Of a stretch of 64,000 nt of DNA, positions 26,755 to 37,571 are shown one piece after another. The DNA lies in assembly GCF_010725885.1 (NCBI RefSeq), contig NZ_AP022600.1, positions 744,001 through 808,000 on the forward strand. Direction: 5' to 3'. Position 1 is the first letter of the stretch. The number at the start of each line of letters is the position of its first letter. Made by a program: the position numbers and the translations under genes. The DNA comes from Mycolicibacterium tokaiense. GTDB lineage: Bacteria; Actinomycetota; Actinomycetes; Mycobacteriales; Mycobacteriaceae. The notes below the pieces were generated by a model. It was not told the DNA's origin. It searched no databases and was given only the letters and a program-made list of their open reading frames with translations.

Positions 26755-27242
26755 GAGCGCGCCGAGATCACGCCCAACTCGCTGATGACCTCGAGCAGCT
26801 GCGGCCAGCTGTCGGCGAAACCGGGATGCAGCGGCAGGTCGGCCACCGCATCCGTCGGCACCCAGCGCAGCTCCGAACTCTCCCGGTTGGGCACCGTCTC
26901 CAGCAGCGATCCGGCGTCGGCGATCACCGTCGTGTAGGTCCACCCCGGCACCTCGGCGGTGACCACACTGGTGCGCACCACCAAGACCTCGGCGGTCAGT
27001 CCGGCCTCTTCCCAGGCTTCGCGCACCGCGGCCTCTTCGGGTGTCTCGTGGCTGTCCCGGGCGCCGCCGGGCAGCGCCCAGGTGCCGCCCTGATGACTCC
27101 ACGGCGCGCGGTGTTGTAGCAGCACCGACACCGAGCCGTCCGGTGCGGCAGCCCGCAGCAGCAGCCCCGCGGCGCCGAACCTCCCCCAGTAGTGGTTGCC
27201 GGTCTCGGAGACCACCACCCACCCGTCGCCGTCGCCATGCAC
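26751..27242 (-). CDS. mutT3: NUDIX hydrolase MutT3
   Basis: A 163-residue nucleotide pyrophosphohydrolase. The NUDIX box is complete: GGARDSHETPEEAAVREAWE continuing EAGL, matching GX5EX7REUXEEXGU. The flanks LLLQHRAPWSHQGGTWALPG and VPNRESSELRWVPTDAVADL match the MutT3 (Rv0413) group, which acts on oxidised dGTP-type substrates. It is shorter at the C-terminus than the 217-residue M. tuberculosis protein. GTG is the only usual start after the last in-frame stop, and it falls at the VHGDGDGWVV opening seen in that protein. Confidence 0.88.
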   Translation of the reverse strand: MHGDGDGWVVVSETGNHYWGRFGAAGLLLRAAAPDGSVSVLLQHRAPWSHQGGTWALPGGARDSHETPEEAAVREAWEEAGLTAEVLVVRTSVVTAEVPGWTYTTVIADAGSLLETVPNRESSELRWVPTDAVADLPLHPGFADSWPQLLEVISELGVISARS

Positions 27243-27384
27243 GCGCTCAACAATAAGCCGCGCACCGAGACCGCGTACCAGCTCACCGATCTGACCCCAC
27301 GCGTCACAGGAATGCTCTTAGAATTCGCTTATACAGTTGGAATGAGTCCGGGCAAACGCAAGCGGGAAACGAGGTCCGCACAAG
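27243..27384 (+). promoter_or_regulatory. promoter region of glnX-glnH-pknG (divergent from mutT3)
   Basis: A 142-bp gap holding an AT-rich run TTAGAATTCGCTTATACAGT. TACAGT or the overlapping TATACA (27330-27337) is a plausible -10, which would put the transcript start about 40 nt before the glnX GTG. No clear -35 or operator is seen. Confidence 0.4.
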
Positions 27385-28704
27385 GTGACGGTTGAGTTGG
27401 CGCACCCGTCGACCGAGCCTCTGGCGTCCCGGTCGCCCGCCGAGCCTGCCCACCCCCGGTGGTGGTTCCTGTGGACCACGCCGGGGCGCATCCTGGCGAT
27501 CGGCGTCATCCTGGCCACCCTCGGCGTCATCAGCGCTTTCGCCACCTCGACGACAATCGACCAGCGCCAGCAGCAGCTCACCACCGTGCTGGATCACACC
27601 GAACCGCTGGCGTTCGCCGCGGGCCAGCTGTACACCACGCTGTCGGTGGCCGACGCCGCGGCGGCCACGGCCTTCATCGCCGGGGCCGAACCGCGGCCGG
27701 TGCGCCAGCGTTACGAGCAGGCCATCACCGACGCGGCGGTCGCGCTGACCCAGGCTTCCAGCGGCCTCACCGACAAGCCGATGCAGGAACTGCTGGGCAA
27801 GATCAACGCGGAACTGGCCGTCTACACCGGGCTGATCGAGACTGCGCGCACCAACAACCGGGCGGGCAATCCCGTCGGCTCGTCCTACCTGTCCGAGGCG
27901 TCGTCGTTGATGCAGGACACCATCCTGCCCAGCGCCCAGCGGCTCTACGAGGTGACCAGCACCCGCGTCGACGAGGAGACCACGGCCTCGACCCGCATCC
28001 CTGCTCCGGTCATCCTGGTGGTCGGGGCCACCATCCTGTTCGGCGCGTTCGCCCACCGCTGGCTGGCGCGGCGCACCCGGCGGCGGATCAACATCGGGTT
28101 GATCGCCGGCGGGCTGGCCATCCTGATCATGGTGGTCTGGGTGGGGACCGCGCTGACCATCTCCACCGCGGGCAGCCGCAGCGCCAAGAACACCGCGGCC
28201 GAATCGCTGAAGACGATCACCAGCCTGGCGATCACCGCCCAGCAGGCCCGCGCCGACGAAACCCTGTCGCTGATCCGCCGCGGCGACGAGGATGTCCGCA
28301 AGCAGTCCTACTACGAACGCATCGACACCATGCAACAGGAGCTCAGGCAGTATCTGGAGCGCGAGGACGCGATCGACAAGACCGATCTGGCCAGTGCCGA
28401 CGAGTTGCTGACGCGCTGGCGCTCGGCCGACGAGCGGATCAACGCCTACATCTCGGTGGGCAACTACCAGGCGGCCACCCAGGTGGCGCTCGGTACCGGC
28501 GAGGACGACTCCACCCCCGCCTTCGACAAGCTGGAGGAGGCGCTGGCCGGCGGTATCCAGGAGAGCCGCGATCAGCTGCGCAGTGACATCGCCAATGCGC
28601 GGCGGGTGCTCTCCGGTGCCACGGTGGGCGGAGTGGTGCTCTCCCTGGGCGCCGCGGTGGCAGTGGCTCTGGGAATCTGGCCGCGACTGAGTGAGTACCG
28701 ATGA
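27385..28704 (+). CDS. glnX: GlnX, membrane sensor partner of GlnH and PknG
   Basis: A 439-residue protein in the Rv0412c position. It has four predicted membrane helices: about residues 35-53 (ILAIGVILATLGVISAFA), a pair at about 208-225 and 238-256, and one near the C-terminus (VLSGATVGGVVLSLGAAVAV). Two helical extracytoplasmic domains lie between them, resembling bacterial receptor sensor regions. In mycobacteria GlnX is reported to relay binding of Asp/Glu by GlnH to the kinase PknG. The GTG start follows an AT-rich promoter region, and the gene overlaps glnH by 4 nt. Confidence 0.88.
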   Translation: MTVELAHPSTEPLASRSPAEPAHPRWWFLWTTPGRILAIGVILATLGVISAFATSTTIDQRQQQLTTVLDHTEPLAFAAGQLYTTLSVADAAAATAFIAGAEPRPVRQRYEQAITDAAVALTQASSGLTDKPMQELLGKINAELAVYTGLIETARTNNRAGNPVGSSYLSEASSLMQDTILPSAQRLYEVTSTRVDEETTASTRIPAPVILVVGATILFGAFAHRWLARRTRRRINIGLIAGGLAILIMVVWVGTALTISTAGSRSAKNTAAESLKTITSLAITAQQARADETLSLIRRGDEDVRKQSYYERIDTMQQELRQYLEREDAIDKTDLASADELLTRWRSADERINAYISVGNYQAATQVALGTGEDDSTPAFDKLEEALAGGIQESRDQLRSDIANARRVLSGATVGGVVLSLGAAVAVALGIWPRLSEYR

Positions 28705-29660
28705 GGTGGAAAGCGCTGCTGGCCGCCTGCGCGGTGGTCCTGACCGGATGCGGAGCGACGGCACCCCCGTCCTCGGCACCGCTGCTGACGCTGCCGCCGC
28801 CCACCCCGGCCGGCATGCAGGAAATGGCTCCCGAGGCGCCCACCCCGCCGAACCCGGAGGAGGACGACTGCGACCCCACCGCCAGCCTGCGCCCGTTCTC
28901 CAGCCGGGCCGACGCCGAAGAGGCGGTGGCCAACATCCGAAGCCGTGGCCGGCTGATCGTCGGCCTGGACATCGGCAGCAACCTGTTCTCCTTCCGCGAC
29001 CCGATCACCGGAGAGATCACCGGGTTCGACGTGGACATCGCCGGCGAGGTGGCGCGCGACATCTTCGGTACGCCGTCGCAGGTCGAATACCGCATCCTGT
29101 CCTCGGCCGACCGGATCAGCGCGCTGCAGAACAACGAGGTGGACATCGTGGTCAAGACCATGAGCATCACCTGCGAGCGGCGGCAGCTGGTGAACTTCTC
29201 CACGGTGTACCTCAATGCCTATCAACGCATTCTGGCCCCGCGCGACTCAGCGATCAGCCAGGCGTCGGATCTGCCGGGCAAGCGGGTGTGTGCAGCCAAG
29301 GGCACCACGTCGCTGGACCGGATCCGCGAGATCACCCCGGCGCCGATCATCGTCACGGTGGTGACCTGGGCCGACTGCCTGGTGGCGCTGCAGCAGCGCC
29401 AGGTGGACGCGGTGTCCACCGACGACTCGATCCTGGCCGGGTTGGTCTCCCAGGATCCGTACCTGCACATCGTCGGCCCGAACATGAACCAGGAGCCCTA
29501 CGGCATCGGAGTCAACCTGCAGAACGAGGGCCTGGTGCGCTTCGTCAACGGCACGCTGGAACGCATCCGTCGCGACGGCACGTGGAACACGCTGTACCGC
29601 AAGTGGTTGACCGTGCTCGGACCGCCGCCCGCCCCGCCCAGCGCCCGGTACTCGGATTAG
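28701..29660 (+). CDS. glnH: GlnH, Asp/Glu-binding lipoprotein
   Basis: A 319-residue substrate-binding lipoprotein. The signal MRWKALLAACAVVLTG leads to a lipobox Cys in LTGCGA. The SBP family 3 fold starts at about residue 85 with RLIVGLDIGSNLFSFRDP and ITGFDVDIAGEVARDIFG, followed by VDIVVKTMSITCERRQLVNFS. Unlike importer-linked proteins, it has no ABC permease neighbours; it sits between glnX and pknG, fitting its reported sensing role. Directly adjoins pknG. Confidence 0.92.
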   Translation: MRWKALLAACAVVLTGCGATAPPSSAPLLTLPPPTPAGMQEMAPEAPTPPNPEEDDCDPTASLRPFSSRADAEEAVANIRSRGRLIVGLDIGSNLFSFRDPITGEITGFDVDIAGEVARDIFGTPSQVEYRILSSADRISALQNNEVDIVVKTMSITCERRQLVNFSTVYLNAYQRILAPRDSAISQASDLPGKRVCAAKGTTSLDRIREITPAPIIVTVVTWADCLVALQQRQVDAVSTDDSILAGLVSQDPYLHIVGPNMNQEPYGIGVNLQNEGLVRFVNGTLERIRRDGTWNTLYRKWLTVLGPPPAPPSARYSD

Positions 29661-32021
<2,361 letters not shown>

Positions 32022-32054
32022 CGCCGAAACCGACAAAATGCCGGATTCTTTTCG

Positions 32055-32083
32055 AAAAAACCCGCCCCAAACGGCGGTTTGGG
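32055..32083 (-). terminator. Rho-independent terminator of pta-ackA
   Basis: Stem CCCAAAC and GTTTGGG (32066-32083) with a 4-nt loop. Read on the minus strand it is followed after GCGGG by six T residues (32060-32055). It lies between the convergent pknG and ackA and points away from ackA. Confidence 0.7.
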
Positions 32084-32091
32084 CCGGTCTG

Positions 32092-33288
32092 TCAGGTGAG
32101 GGCGTCGACGCAGGCGCGGGCGATCGCGAGTTCCTCGTTGGTAGGGATCACCAGCACGGTGGTGGGTGACCGGTCGGCGGAGATGATCCGGGGCCCGCGG
32201 GCGGGACTGTCATTGAGGTGTTCGTCGAGTTCGATACCCAGCGGCGCCAGCCCGGACAGCGCGTCGCGGCGCACCGCCGCATCGTTCTCACCGACACCTG
32301 CGGTGAACGTCAGGACATCCACCGTGCCGAGCAGTGCCAGGTACGCGCCGATGTACTTGCGCAGGCGGTGGATGTAGACGTCATAGGCCAAGCCGGCGTC
32401 TTCTGAGCCGGCGTCGATCTGGCGGTGCAGTTCCCGGAAATCGGTGGCACCGCCGAGACCTTGGACGCCGGAGCTGCGGTTGAGCATGGTCTCGATGTCC
32501 TCGACGGACATCTGCGCGGTACGCCAGAGGTACATCACGACGCCGGGGTCGATGTCACCGCTGCGGGTGCCCATCACCAGGCCCTCCATCGGGGTCAGGC
32601 CCATCGAGGTGTCGACGGGGCGCCCGCCCACGATGGCCGAGGCCGAGGCGCCGTTGCCCAGGTGCAGCACAATCTGGTTGAGGCTCTGCAGCGGCACGTT
32701 CAGGAACTCCGCGGCGCGCTCACTGACGTACTGGTGTGATGTCCCATGGAAGCCGTAGCGGCGAATCTTCCACTCCCGGGCCACGTCCCGGCTGATTGCA
32801 TAGGTGGCGGCGGCCGGGGGCAGGTCGTGGAAGAACGCGGTGTCGAAGACGGCCACGTGCGGGACGTCGGGCAGCACCTTCTGTGCGGTTGTGATGCCGA
32901 GCACGGCGGGCGGATTGTGCAGCGGCGCCAGCGGGGACAGCTCGGTGATGGTGGCCAGCAGCGCGTCGTCGACGACGGTGGGTCGGTAAAGGTCTTGTCC
33001 CCCGTGCACCACTCGGTGCCCGACGGCCATCAGACCCTGTTCGTCCAGCCGCGCGCCGGCCTCGTCGAAGAGTTCGAACACTGTCCGCAGCGCTGCCTCG
33101 TGGTCGGCAATGGGTGTCTCACGGCCCCAGTCCCGGCCTCCCAGTACCAGTGCGGCCGAAGCGTTGTCGTCACCGATGCGCTCGACGATTCCGTGTGCGA
33201 CCGAGGTTCCGGTATCGGGTTGTACGAGTTGGAATTTGACCGACGAGGAGCCGGAGTTGAGCACCAGAACGGTGCGCTGGTCGCTCAC
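32092..33288 (-). CDS. ackA: acetate kinase
   Basis: A 398-residue ASKHA-fold kinase that interconverts acetyl phosphate plus ADP with acetate plus ATP. Signatures are [15 protein letters not shown] at the N-terminus, [62 protein letters not shown] and FTAGVGEN. Its GTG start overlaps the pta stop (GTGA). Followed by a T-run terminator. Confidence 0.97.
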   Translation of the reverse strand: MSDQRTVLVLNSGSSSVKFQLVQPDTGTSVAHGIVERIGDDNASAALVLGGRDWGRETPIADHEAALRTVFELFDEAGARLDEQGLMAVGHRVVHGGQDLYRPTVVDDALLATITELSPLAPLHNPPAVLGITTAQKVLPDVPHVAVFDTAFFHDLPPAAATYAISRDVAREWKIRRYGFHGTSHQYVSERAAEFLNVPLQSLNQIVLHLGNGASASAIVGGRPVDTSMGLTPMEGLVMGTRSGDIDPGVVMYLWRTAQMSVEDIETMLNRSSGVQGLGGATDFRELHRQIDAGSEDAGLAYDVYIHRLRKYIGAYLALLGTVDVLTFTAGVGENDAAVRRDALSGLAPLGIELDEHLNDSPARGPRIISADRSPTTVLVIPTNEELAIARACVDALT

Positions 33289-35381
33289 TTGCTTTGCGCC
33301 TGGATCGCGGTGATGGCCACCGTGTTGACGATATCGGACACCAACGCTCCCCGGGACAGGTCGTTGACGGGTTTGTTCAGCCCCTGCAGCACCGGGCCGA
33401 TGGCAATGGCGCCGGCGCTGCGCTGCACCGCCTTGTAGGTGTTGTTACCGGTGTTGAGGTCCGGGAAGATGAGCACCGTGGCCCGACCCGCCACCGGCGA
33501 GTCGGGCATCTTCGTGGCGGCCACCGAGGGTTCCACGGCGGCGTCGTACTGAATAGGGCCTTCCACCAACAGTTCCGGGGCGCGTCGGCGGACCAGCTCG
33601 GTGGCCGAGCGCACCTTGTCGACGTCGGCACCGGTGCCCGAGGTGCCGGTGGAGTAGGACAGCATGGCCACCCTGGGGTCGATGCCGAACTGGGCGGCGG
33701 TGCGCGCGGAGCTGATGGCGATGTCGGCAAGCTGTTCGGCGGTGGGGTCGGGCACGATGGCGCAGTCGCCGTAGGCCAGCACCCGATCCTCCAGGCACAT
33801 CAGGAAAATGCTCGACACCGTGGAGACGTCCGGCTGGGTCTTGATGATCTCGAATGCCGGGCGCACGGTGTGCGCGGTGGTGTGCCGCGCGCCGGAGACC
33901 ATGCCGTCCACCAGCTCGTTGTGCACCAGCATGGTGCCGAAGTACGAGACGTCGTGGATGATCTCCCGGGCCTGCTCCAGCGTCACGCCCTTCTTCTTGC
34001 GCAGCTCGGCATACTGCTCGGCGAACCGGTCGCACAGCTCGCTGGTGCGGGGGTCGAGCACCACGGCGTCGGAGAGGTCCACGCCGAGTTCGGCGGCCCG
34101 GCCCCGCACCGCCGACTCCTCGCCCAGGATCGTCAGCTCGGCCACCCCACGGTCCAGCAGCCGTCCCGCCGCCTTGAGGATGCGGTCGTCGTCGCCCTCT
34201 GGCAGCACGATCCGTCTGCGGTCGGCGCGGGCCCGGTCGATCAGCTGGTACTCGAACATCTGCGGGGTGGTCACCGCTGGCATCTCGATGGCCAGTTGCG
34301 CGAGCAGCTCGGCGGTGTCGACGTGGCGGTCCATCAACTCCAGCGCGGTGTCGATCTTGCGCGCCGAATCGACGGTGACCCGCCCCCGGGCACCGGCCAC
34401 CGCGCCGGCCGTCGCGAAGGTGCCGAGGTCGGTGGCGATGATGGGTAGCCGCAACCGGAGCCCGTCGACCAGCGCCGCGATCGAGGGGTGCAGGGCGAGG
34501 CCGCCGTTGAGGATCACCGCGGACAGCGAGGGGAAGCCGTCGGCGGCGTGCGCACTCATCACGGCCAGCACCACGTCCGAGCGATCCCCTGGGGTGATCA
34601 CCGCGACCCCTTCGGTGAGCCGCTCCACCACGTGCTCGGCGGTCATCCCCGCCACCAGGACGTCGAGCACCTCTCTCCCGAGGAGGGCGTCGTCGCCGTT
34701 GATCAGGGTGCCGCTCACCGCGGCGCGCAGATCGGCGACAGAGGGGGCGACCAGCAGTTTGTCCTCGGGTAGGACGTAGGCGGCGGGTTCGAAGCGTTCC
34801 AGGGCAGTGGCCACCGCCGCCATGTCCTGCGGTTCACACCGGTTGGCGACGACGGCGGCGGTGTGCGCGTGCTGGTGGCGCAGCTCGGCCAGGCACAACT
34901 CCACCACCTGGGCCACCTCGTCGGGAGTGCGGTTCTTGGCGCGCACCGCCAGCACCACCGGAGCGCCGAGGTTCACCGCGATCCTGGCGTTGACGCTGAG
35001 CTCACTGGGGCTCGCGACGTCGGTGTAGTCGCTGCCCACGATGAGCACGGCGTCGCAGTGGTCGGCGACCCGGTGGAAACGATCGACGATCTCGGCGATC
35101 GCGGAGTCAGGGTCTTCGTGCAGCTCTTGGTACCCGACGCCCACACAGTCCTCGTAGGTGAGGCCGGCCGACGTCTGCGACAGGAGCAGCTCGAGGATGT
35201 AGTCACGTTCCTCCCCGAGCCGTGTGATGGGGCGAAACACACCCACCTTCGGAACGGTGGCGGTCAGCCGGTGCAGGATCCCCAGAGCGATGGTGGATTT
35301 GCCGGTGTCCCCCTCCGGGGACGCGATGTAGATACTGGATGCGAATCCCGGGGCCTCAGGCACCCCTACAGCCTCCCGCAT
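33285..35381 (-). CDS. pta: phosphate acetyltransferase (long, DRTGG-domain type)
   Basis: A 698-residue two-part enzyme. The N-terminal 350 residues have a P-loop-like start ([17 protein letters not shown]) and a DRTGG regulatory region. The C-terminal 330 residues are the phosphotransacetylase catalytic part ([73 protein letters not shown]). It converts acetyl-CoA and phosphate to acetyl phosphate. A perfect CRP-type palindrome sits 49 nt before the start codon. In M. tuberculosis the next gene upstream is fgd1; here an 8.7 kb block intervenes. Confidence 0.96.
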   Translation of the reverse strand: MREAVGVPEAPGFASSIYIASPEGDTGKSTIALGILHRLTATVPKVGVFRPITRLGEERDYILELLLSQTSAGLTYEDCVGVGYQELHEDPDSAIAEIVDRFHRVADHCDAVLIVGSDYTDVASPSELSVNARIAVNLGAPVVLAVRAKNRTPDEVAQVVELCLAELRHQHAHTAAVVANRCEPQDMAAVATALERFEPAAYVLPEDKLLVAPSVADLRAAVSGTLINGDDALLGREVLDVLVAGMTAEHVVERLTEGVAVITPGDRSDVVLAVMSAHAADGFPSLSAVILNGGLALHPSIAALVDGLRLRLPIIATDLGTFATAGAVAGARGRVTVDSARKIDTALELMDRHVDTAELLAQLAIEMPAVTTPQMFEYQLIDRARADRRRIVLPEGDDDRILKAAGRLLDRGVAELTILGEESAVRGRAAELGVDLSDAVVLDPRTSELCDRFAEQYAELRKKKGVTLEQAREIIHDVSYFGTMLVHNELVDGMVSGARHTTAHTVRPAFEIIKTQPDVSTVSSIFLMCLEDRVLAYGDCAIVPDPTAEQLADIAISSARTAAQFGIDPRVAMLSYSTGTSGTGADVDKVRSATELVRRRAPELLVEGPIQYDAAVEPSVAATKMPDSPVAGRATVLIFPDLNTGNNTYKAVQRSAGAIAIGPVLQGLNKPVNDLSRGALVSDIVNTVAITAIQAQSK

Positions 35382-35429
35382 CAGCGGAAACGGGTCCAGC
35401 GCACCCCACTCGAGACCATTCCGCTCCGG

Positions 35430-35445
35430 TGTGACTCATATCACA
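35430..35445. promoter_or_regulatory. canonical CRP/GlxR-type binding site
   Basis: TGTGACTCATATCACA is an exact TGTGA-N6-TCACA palindrome, the consensus of mycobacterial cAMP receptor proteins. It lies 49 nt from the pta start and about 30 nt upstream of the possible plus-strand -10, so it could serve either or both divergent units. Confidence 0.75.
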
Positions 35446-35736
35446 ATGCAACTCGTGTGTTTGCTGTAACTGCGTAGGCTAACGTTTTTGCCAGTTCGCC
35501 GATCGGAGTTGCCGGGTACCAGATGATGCTGAAACTGAGTCAGCCAGCAGGAAACCCGGCGATCGGTGCGGCGGCAGGCATCACCAGCACGATCGTTGCC
35601 CGGAAGCGCGCTCGCGGCCTCTGCGAGCGAAGGCGTCCAGGTGACTGCGCCTCGGGGGAAGCGCGGCAGAACGAGGCAATTGCCCCGGTCGCCGCGCGCG
35701 GTTGTCGGCATCCAGACCCTGGAGCCGGCGGCATTC

Positions 35737-35756
35737 CGGCATCGACATCGATGCCG
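35737..35756. repeat. 20-bp palindrome in the long leader
   Basis: Arms CGGCATCGA and TCGATGCCG separated by CA. Located about 105 nt before the start codon of the first polysaccharide-block gene. Its near-zero spacer fits a protein site better than an RNA hairpin. Confidence 0.5.
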
Positions 35757-35860
35757 AATCGACACGCGATCCACAGCATCGTCTTGGCTGGCACGGGTCG
35801 CAGGTCGCGTACTGTAGGCCTTTGCCACGAATGCCGTGGCACGTAGTCAGGACAGAGAGT

Positions 35861-37354
35861 ATGCCCACCGACTCCCCGGCGTTCAGTGCGAGTTCCCCCC
35901 GCATCGAGGTTGTCAGCGATGTCAACGGCGGCGCTGTGATCTTTGCCGAGTCAACATCCAACCGTCCCGGCCGGGCGGAGATCTGGGCGCGGGTCTGGTT
36001 TGTCCTGGCACTGGGGACCCTGGCCTACTTCGTCCCGCTGACCGAGATCGGACGCGCCGCGTTCGACGGTTCTCAATCGGTTTATCTGTTGGTGGCACCG
36101 ATCCTCGCCGGCCTGGTGGCGTCGGGATATGTCGGCGCTCCTCGGGGTGCACACGACACCGACATGGACTGGATCGGCGCCCTGCTGGTTGCGGTGTGCG
36201 GTTTCGCCACCATCTGGCTGATCGGCGACCGACTGCCCACGATGGCGGCGCTGTGGCACCTCGACAACGTCGGGTTGATCGTGTGGATCGTCGCCTCCGG
36301 CATGGTGGTGTTCTCGGCGCGGCACATCCTGCGGATGTGGCATGTCTGGGCGGTCGGCCTCCTGCTGGCGCCGGTGACACCGTTCCTGTTGGTCACCGCC
36401 CAGTTCGGCGGTACTGACACCGCCATCGCGATGACGACGGCAACCCTGGGCAGCCTCGCGGTGTTCCTGGCCACCCGGTGGGCCGATCTGCGGTCGCGGT
36501 TGCTGATCACGGTGGTCAACGTCGCGCTGTCCGCCGCCGCTGTCCTGCTGCTCGCCGAGGCCTCGCTCTACGTCCGCGTGCTGCTGGCTGCCGGCGCCGT
36601 CCCGGTGCTCGTGGTGCTCGCCGCGCATCGGCTGGTGCCCGGCGCGCGGGACACCGGAACCTCCGCGGCCACCGCGGGGTTGCCCAGGCGCAGGCTGCAC
36701 TCCTATGTGGCGCTCATCCTCGCCGCGGCCGCGATGTTCTGGGCCCACCTCCCGATGGCCCGGCCCGCGCCGGTGGCGGAGGCCCCCTCGGACTGGGTGG
36801 CCGAGGCAGCGCTGGATCCCATCGAGAATTTCGACTTCATCACCGATTTTCTGGGTCCCGACGCCACTTTGACCCGCTACCGTGCGCTCGGTGGCGCCGG
36901 TGAGTACCAGACCGTGGTCGACGTGATGACTGCACCGAGTCTCGGCCGCCTGCAGGACTTCTCCGATGCCGTCTGGTATCCGTCCACGGCGCCGGTGAAC
37001 TACCGGCCCTACGACGTTGCCCCCGCGGCAGACCGGCCTGCGCCCGCCGGAATTCAGACCGCGCACAGTGACGCCGATGCCGCGCAGGTGCAGGGCGCGC
37101 CGAACTGGAACGCTGTGACGTGGATCTGGCACTCCGGCAATGCCTTTCAGCGCGTCACGGTGGTCACCAGCCAGAGCAGAGGCGTGCCCGCCCCCGCACC
37201 GCGGCCACTGACCGTGCACAACCTCGTGGTCGAGCCCGCACTGTGGCTGACCCGCCAGCAGCAGCTGCAGGCCGGTGCGCTGGACCCGATTGTCGCGGCC
37301 AGCACCAACGTGGTGGTACAGCGACTGCTTGCCGTGGGCTCTTCACCCTCCTGA
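35861..37354 (+). CDS. polytopic membrane protein of unknown family, copy 1 (polysaccharide block)
   Basis: A 497-residue protein I do not recognise. After a 40-residue cytoplasmic N-terminus there are about nine hydrophobic segments up to residue 300, then a soluble C-terminal domain of about 180 residues that should lie outside the membrane. It is clearly paralogous to the protein encoded next: shared blocks include LPTMAALWHLDN, SARHxLRMWxVW, LVTAQFGGxDTAIAM, and in the C-terminal domain FLGPDA, LGRLQDFSDAVWYPS, AHSDADAA and EPALW. No enzyme motif is evident. Position before a cellulose-synthase-like GT2 and BcsB-like gene suggests a role in polymer export or assembly. RBS is weak. Confidence 0.75.
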   Translation: MPTDSPAFSASSPRIEVVSDVNGGAVIFAESTSNRPGRAEIWARVWFVLALGTLAYFVPLTEIGRAAFDGSQSVYLLVAPILAGLVASGYVGAPRGAHDTDMDWIGALLVAVCGFATIWLIGDRLPTMAALWHLDNVGLIVWIVASGMVVFSARHILRMWHVWAVGLLLAPVTPFLLVTAQFGGTDTAIAMTTATLGSLAVFLATRWADLRSRLLITVVNVALSAAAVLLLAEASLYVRVLLAAGAVPVLVVLAAHRLVPGARDTGTSAATAGLPRRRLHSYVALILAAAAMFWAHLPMARPAPVAEAPSDWVAEAALDPIENFDFITDFLGPDATLTRYRALGGAGEYQTVVDVMTAPSLGRLQDFSDAVWYPSTAPVNYRPYDVAPAADRPAPAGIQTAHSDADAAQVQGAPNWNAVTWIWHSGNAFQRVTVVTSQSRGVPAPAPRPLTVHNLVVEPALWLTRQQQLQAGALDPIVAASTNVVVQRLLAVGSSPS

Positions 37355-37419
37355 CGGCCAATCGGGCGACGCCCGGCACCCTGCAGGGCATGCCATTTGT
37401 TTGCTAGTTTCGCTAGCTC

Positions 37420-37448
37420 TGGCATTTTTACGAGCTAGTCAGTACTAT
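37420..37448 (+). promoter_or_regulatory. probable sigma-A-type promoter inside the polysaccharide block
   Basis: TGGCAT (37420-37425), a 17-nt spacer and TACTAT (37443-37448) lie in an AT-rich patch between the two paralogous genes. This is close to the TTGACA/TATAAT consensus and would give a leader of about 115 nt before the second copy. Several GCTAG repeats surround it. Confidence 0.5.
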
Positions 37449-37571
37449 TCCAGACGTAGCGCAACGATGCTGGTCAGCTTCCGACGATCAACATCGTGCG
37501 CCAGCTGTAGTGCCACCCACTTGCCCACAGTCGCGGTCGCCCCGACCCGACTCGTACCGAGAACTGGGAAC

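Larger units (their letters stand above)
35382..35860. other. 479-bp divergent intergenic region and long leader before the polysaccharide block
   Basis: Holds, in order: the CRP-type site (35430-35445); an AT-richer patch with TAGGCT at 35475-35480 that could be a -10 for the plus-strand genes; and about 370 nt of leader before the first ATG with a 20-bp near-perfect palindrome at 35737-35756. Open frames exist on both strands here, the longest plus-strand one being about 107 codons from an ATG at 35526, but none shows a convincing ribosome site or recognisable protein. I treat it as regulatory or untranslated. Confidence 0.5.

Noticed and set aside
35526..35846. A 107-codon protein gene in the leader region
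   Set aside because: No ribosome site, no recognisable sequence, and equally long frames run on the opposite strand, as expected by chance at this GC content.
37462..37510. ACGATG...CATCGT and GCTGG...CCAGC inverted repeats before copy 2 as an RNA switch
   Set aside because: The two pairings cross each other and are short; chance occurrence is likely in this sequence.
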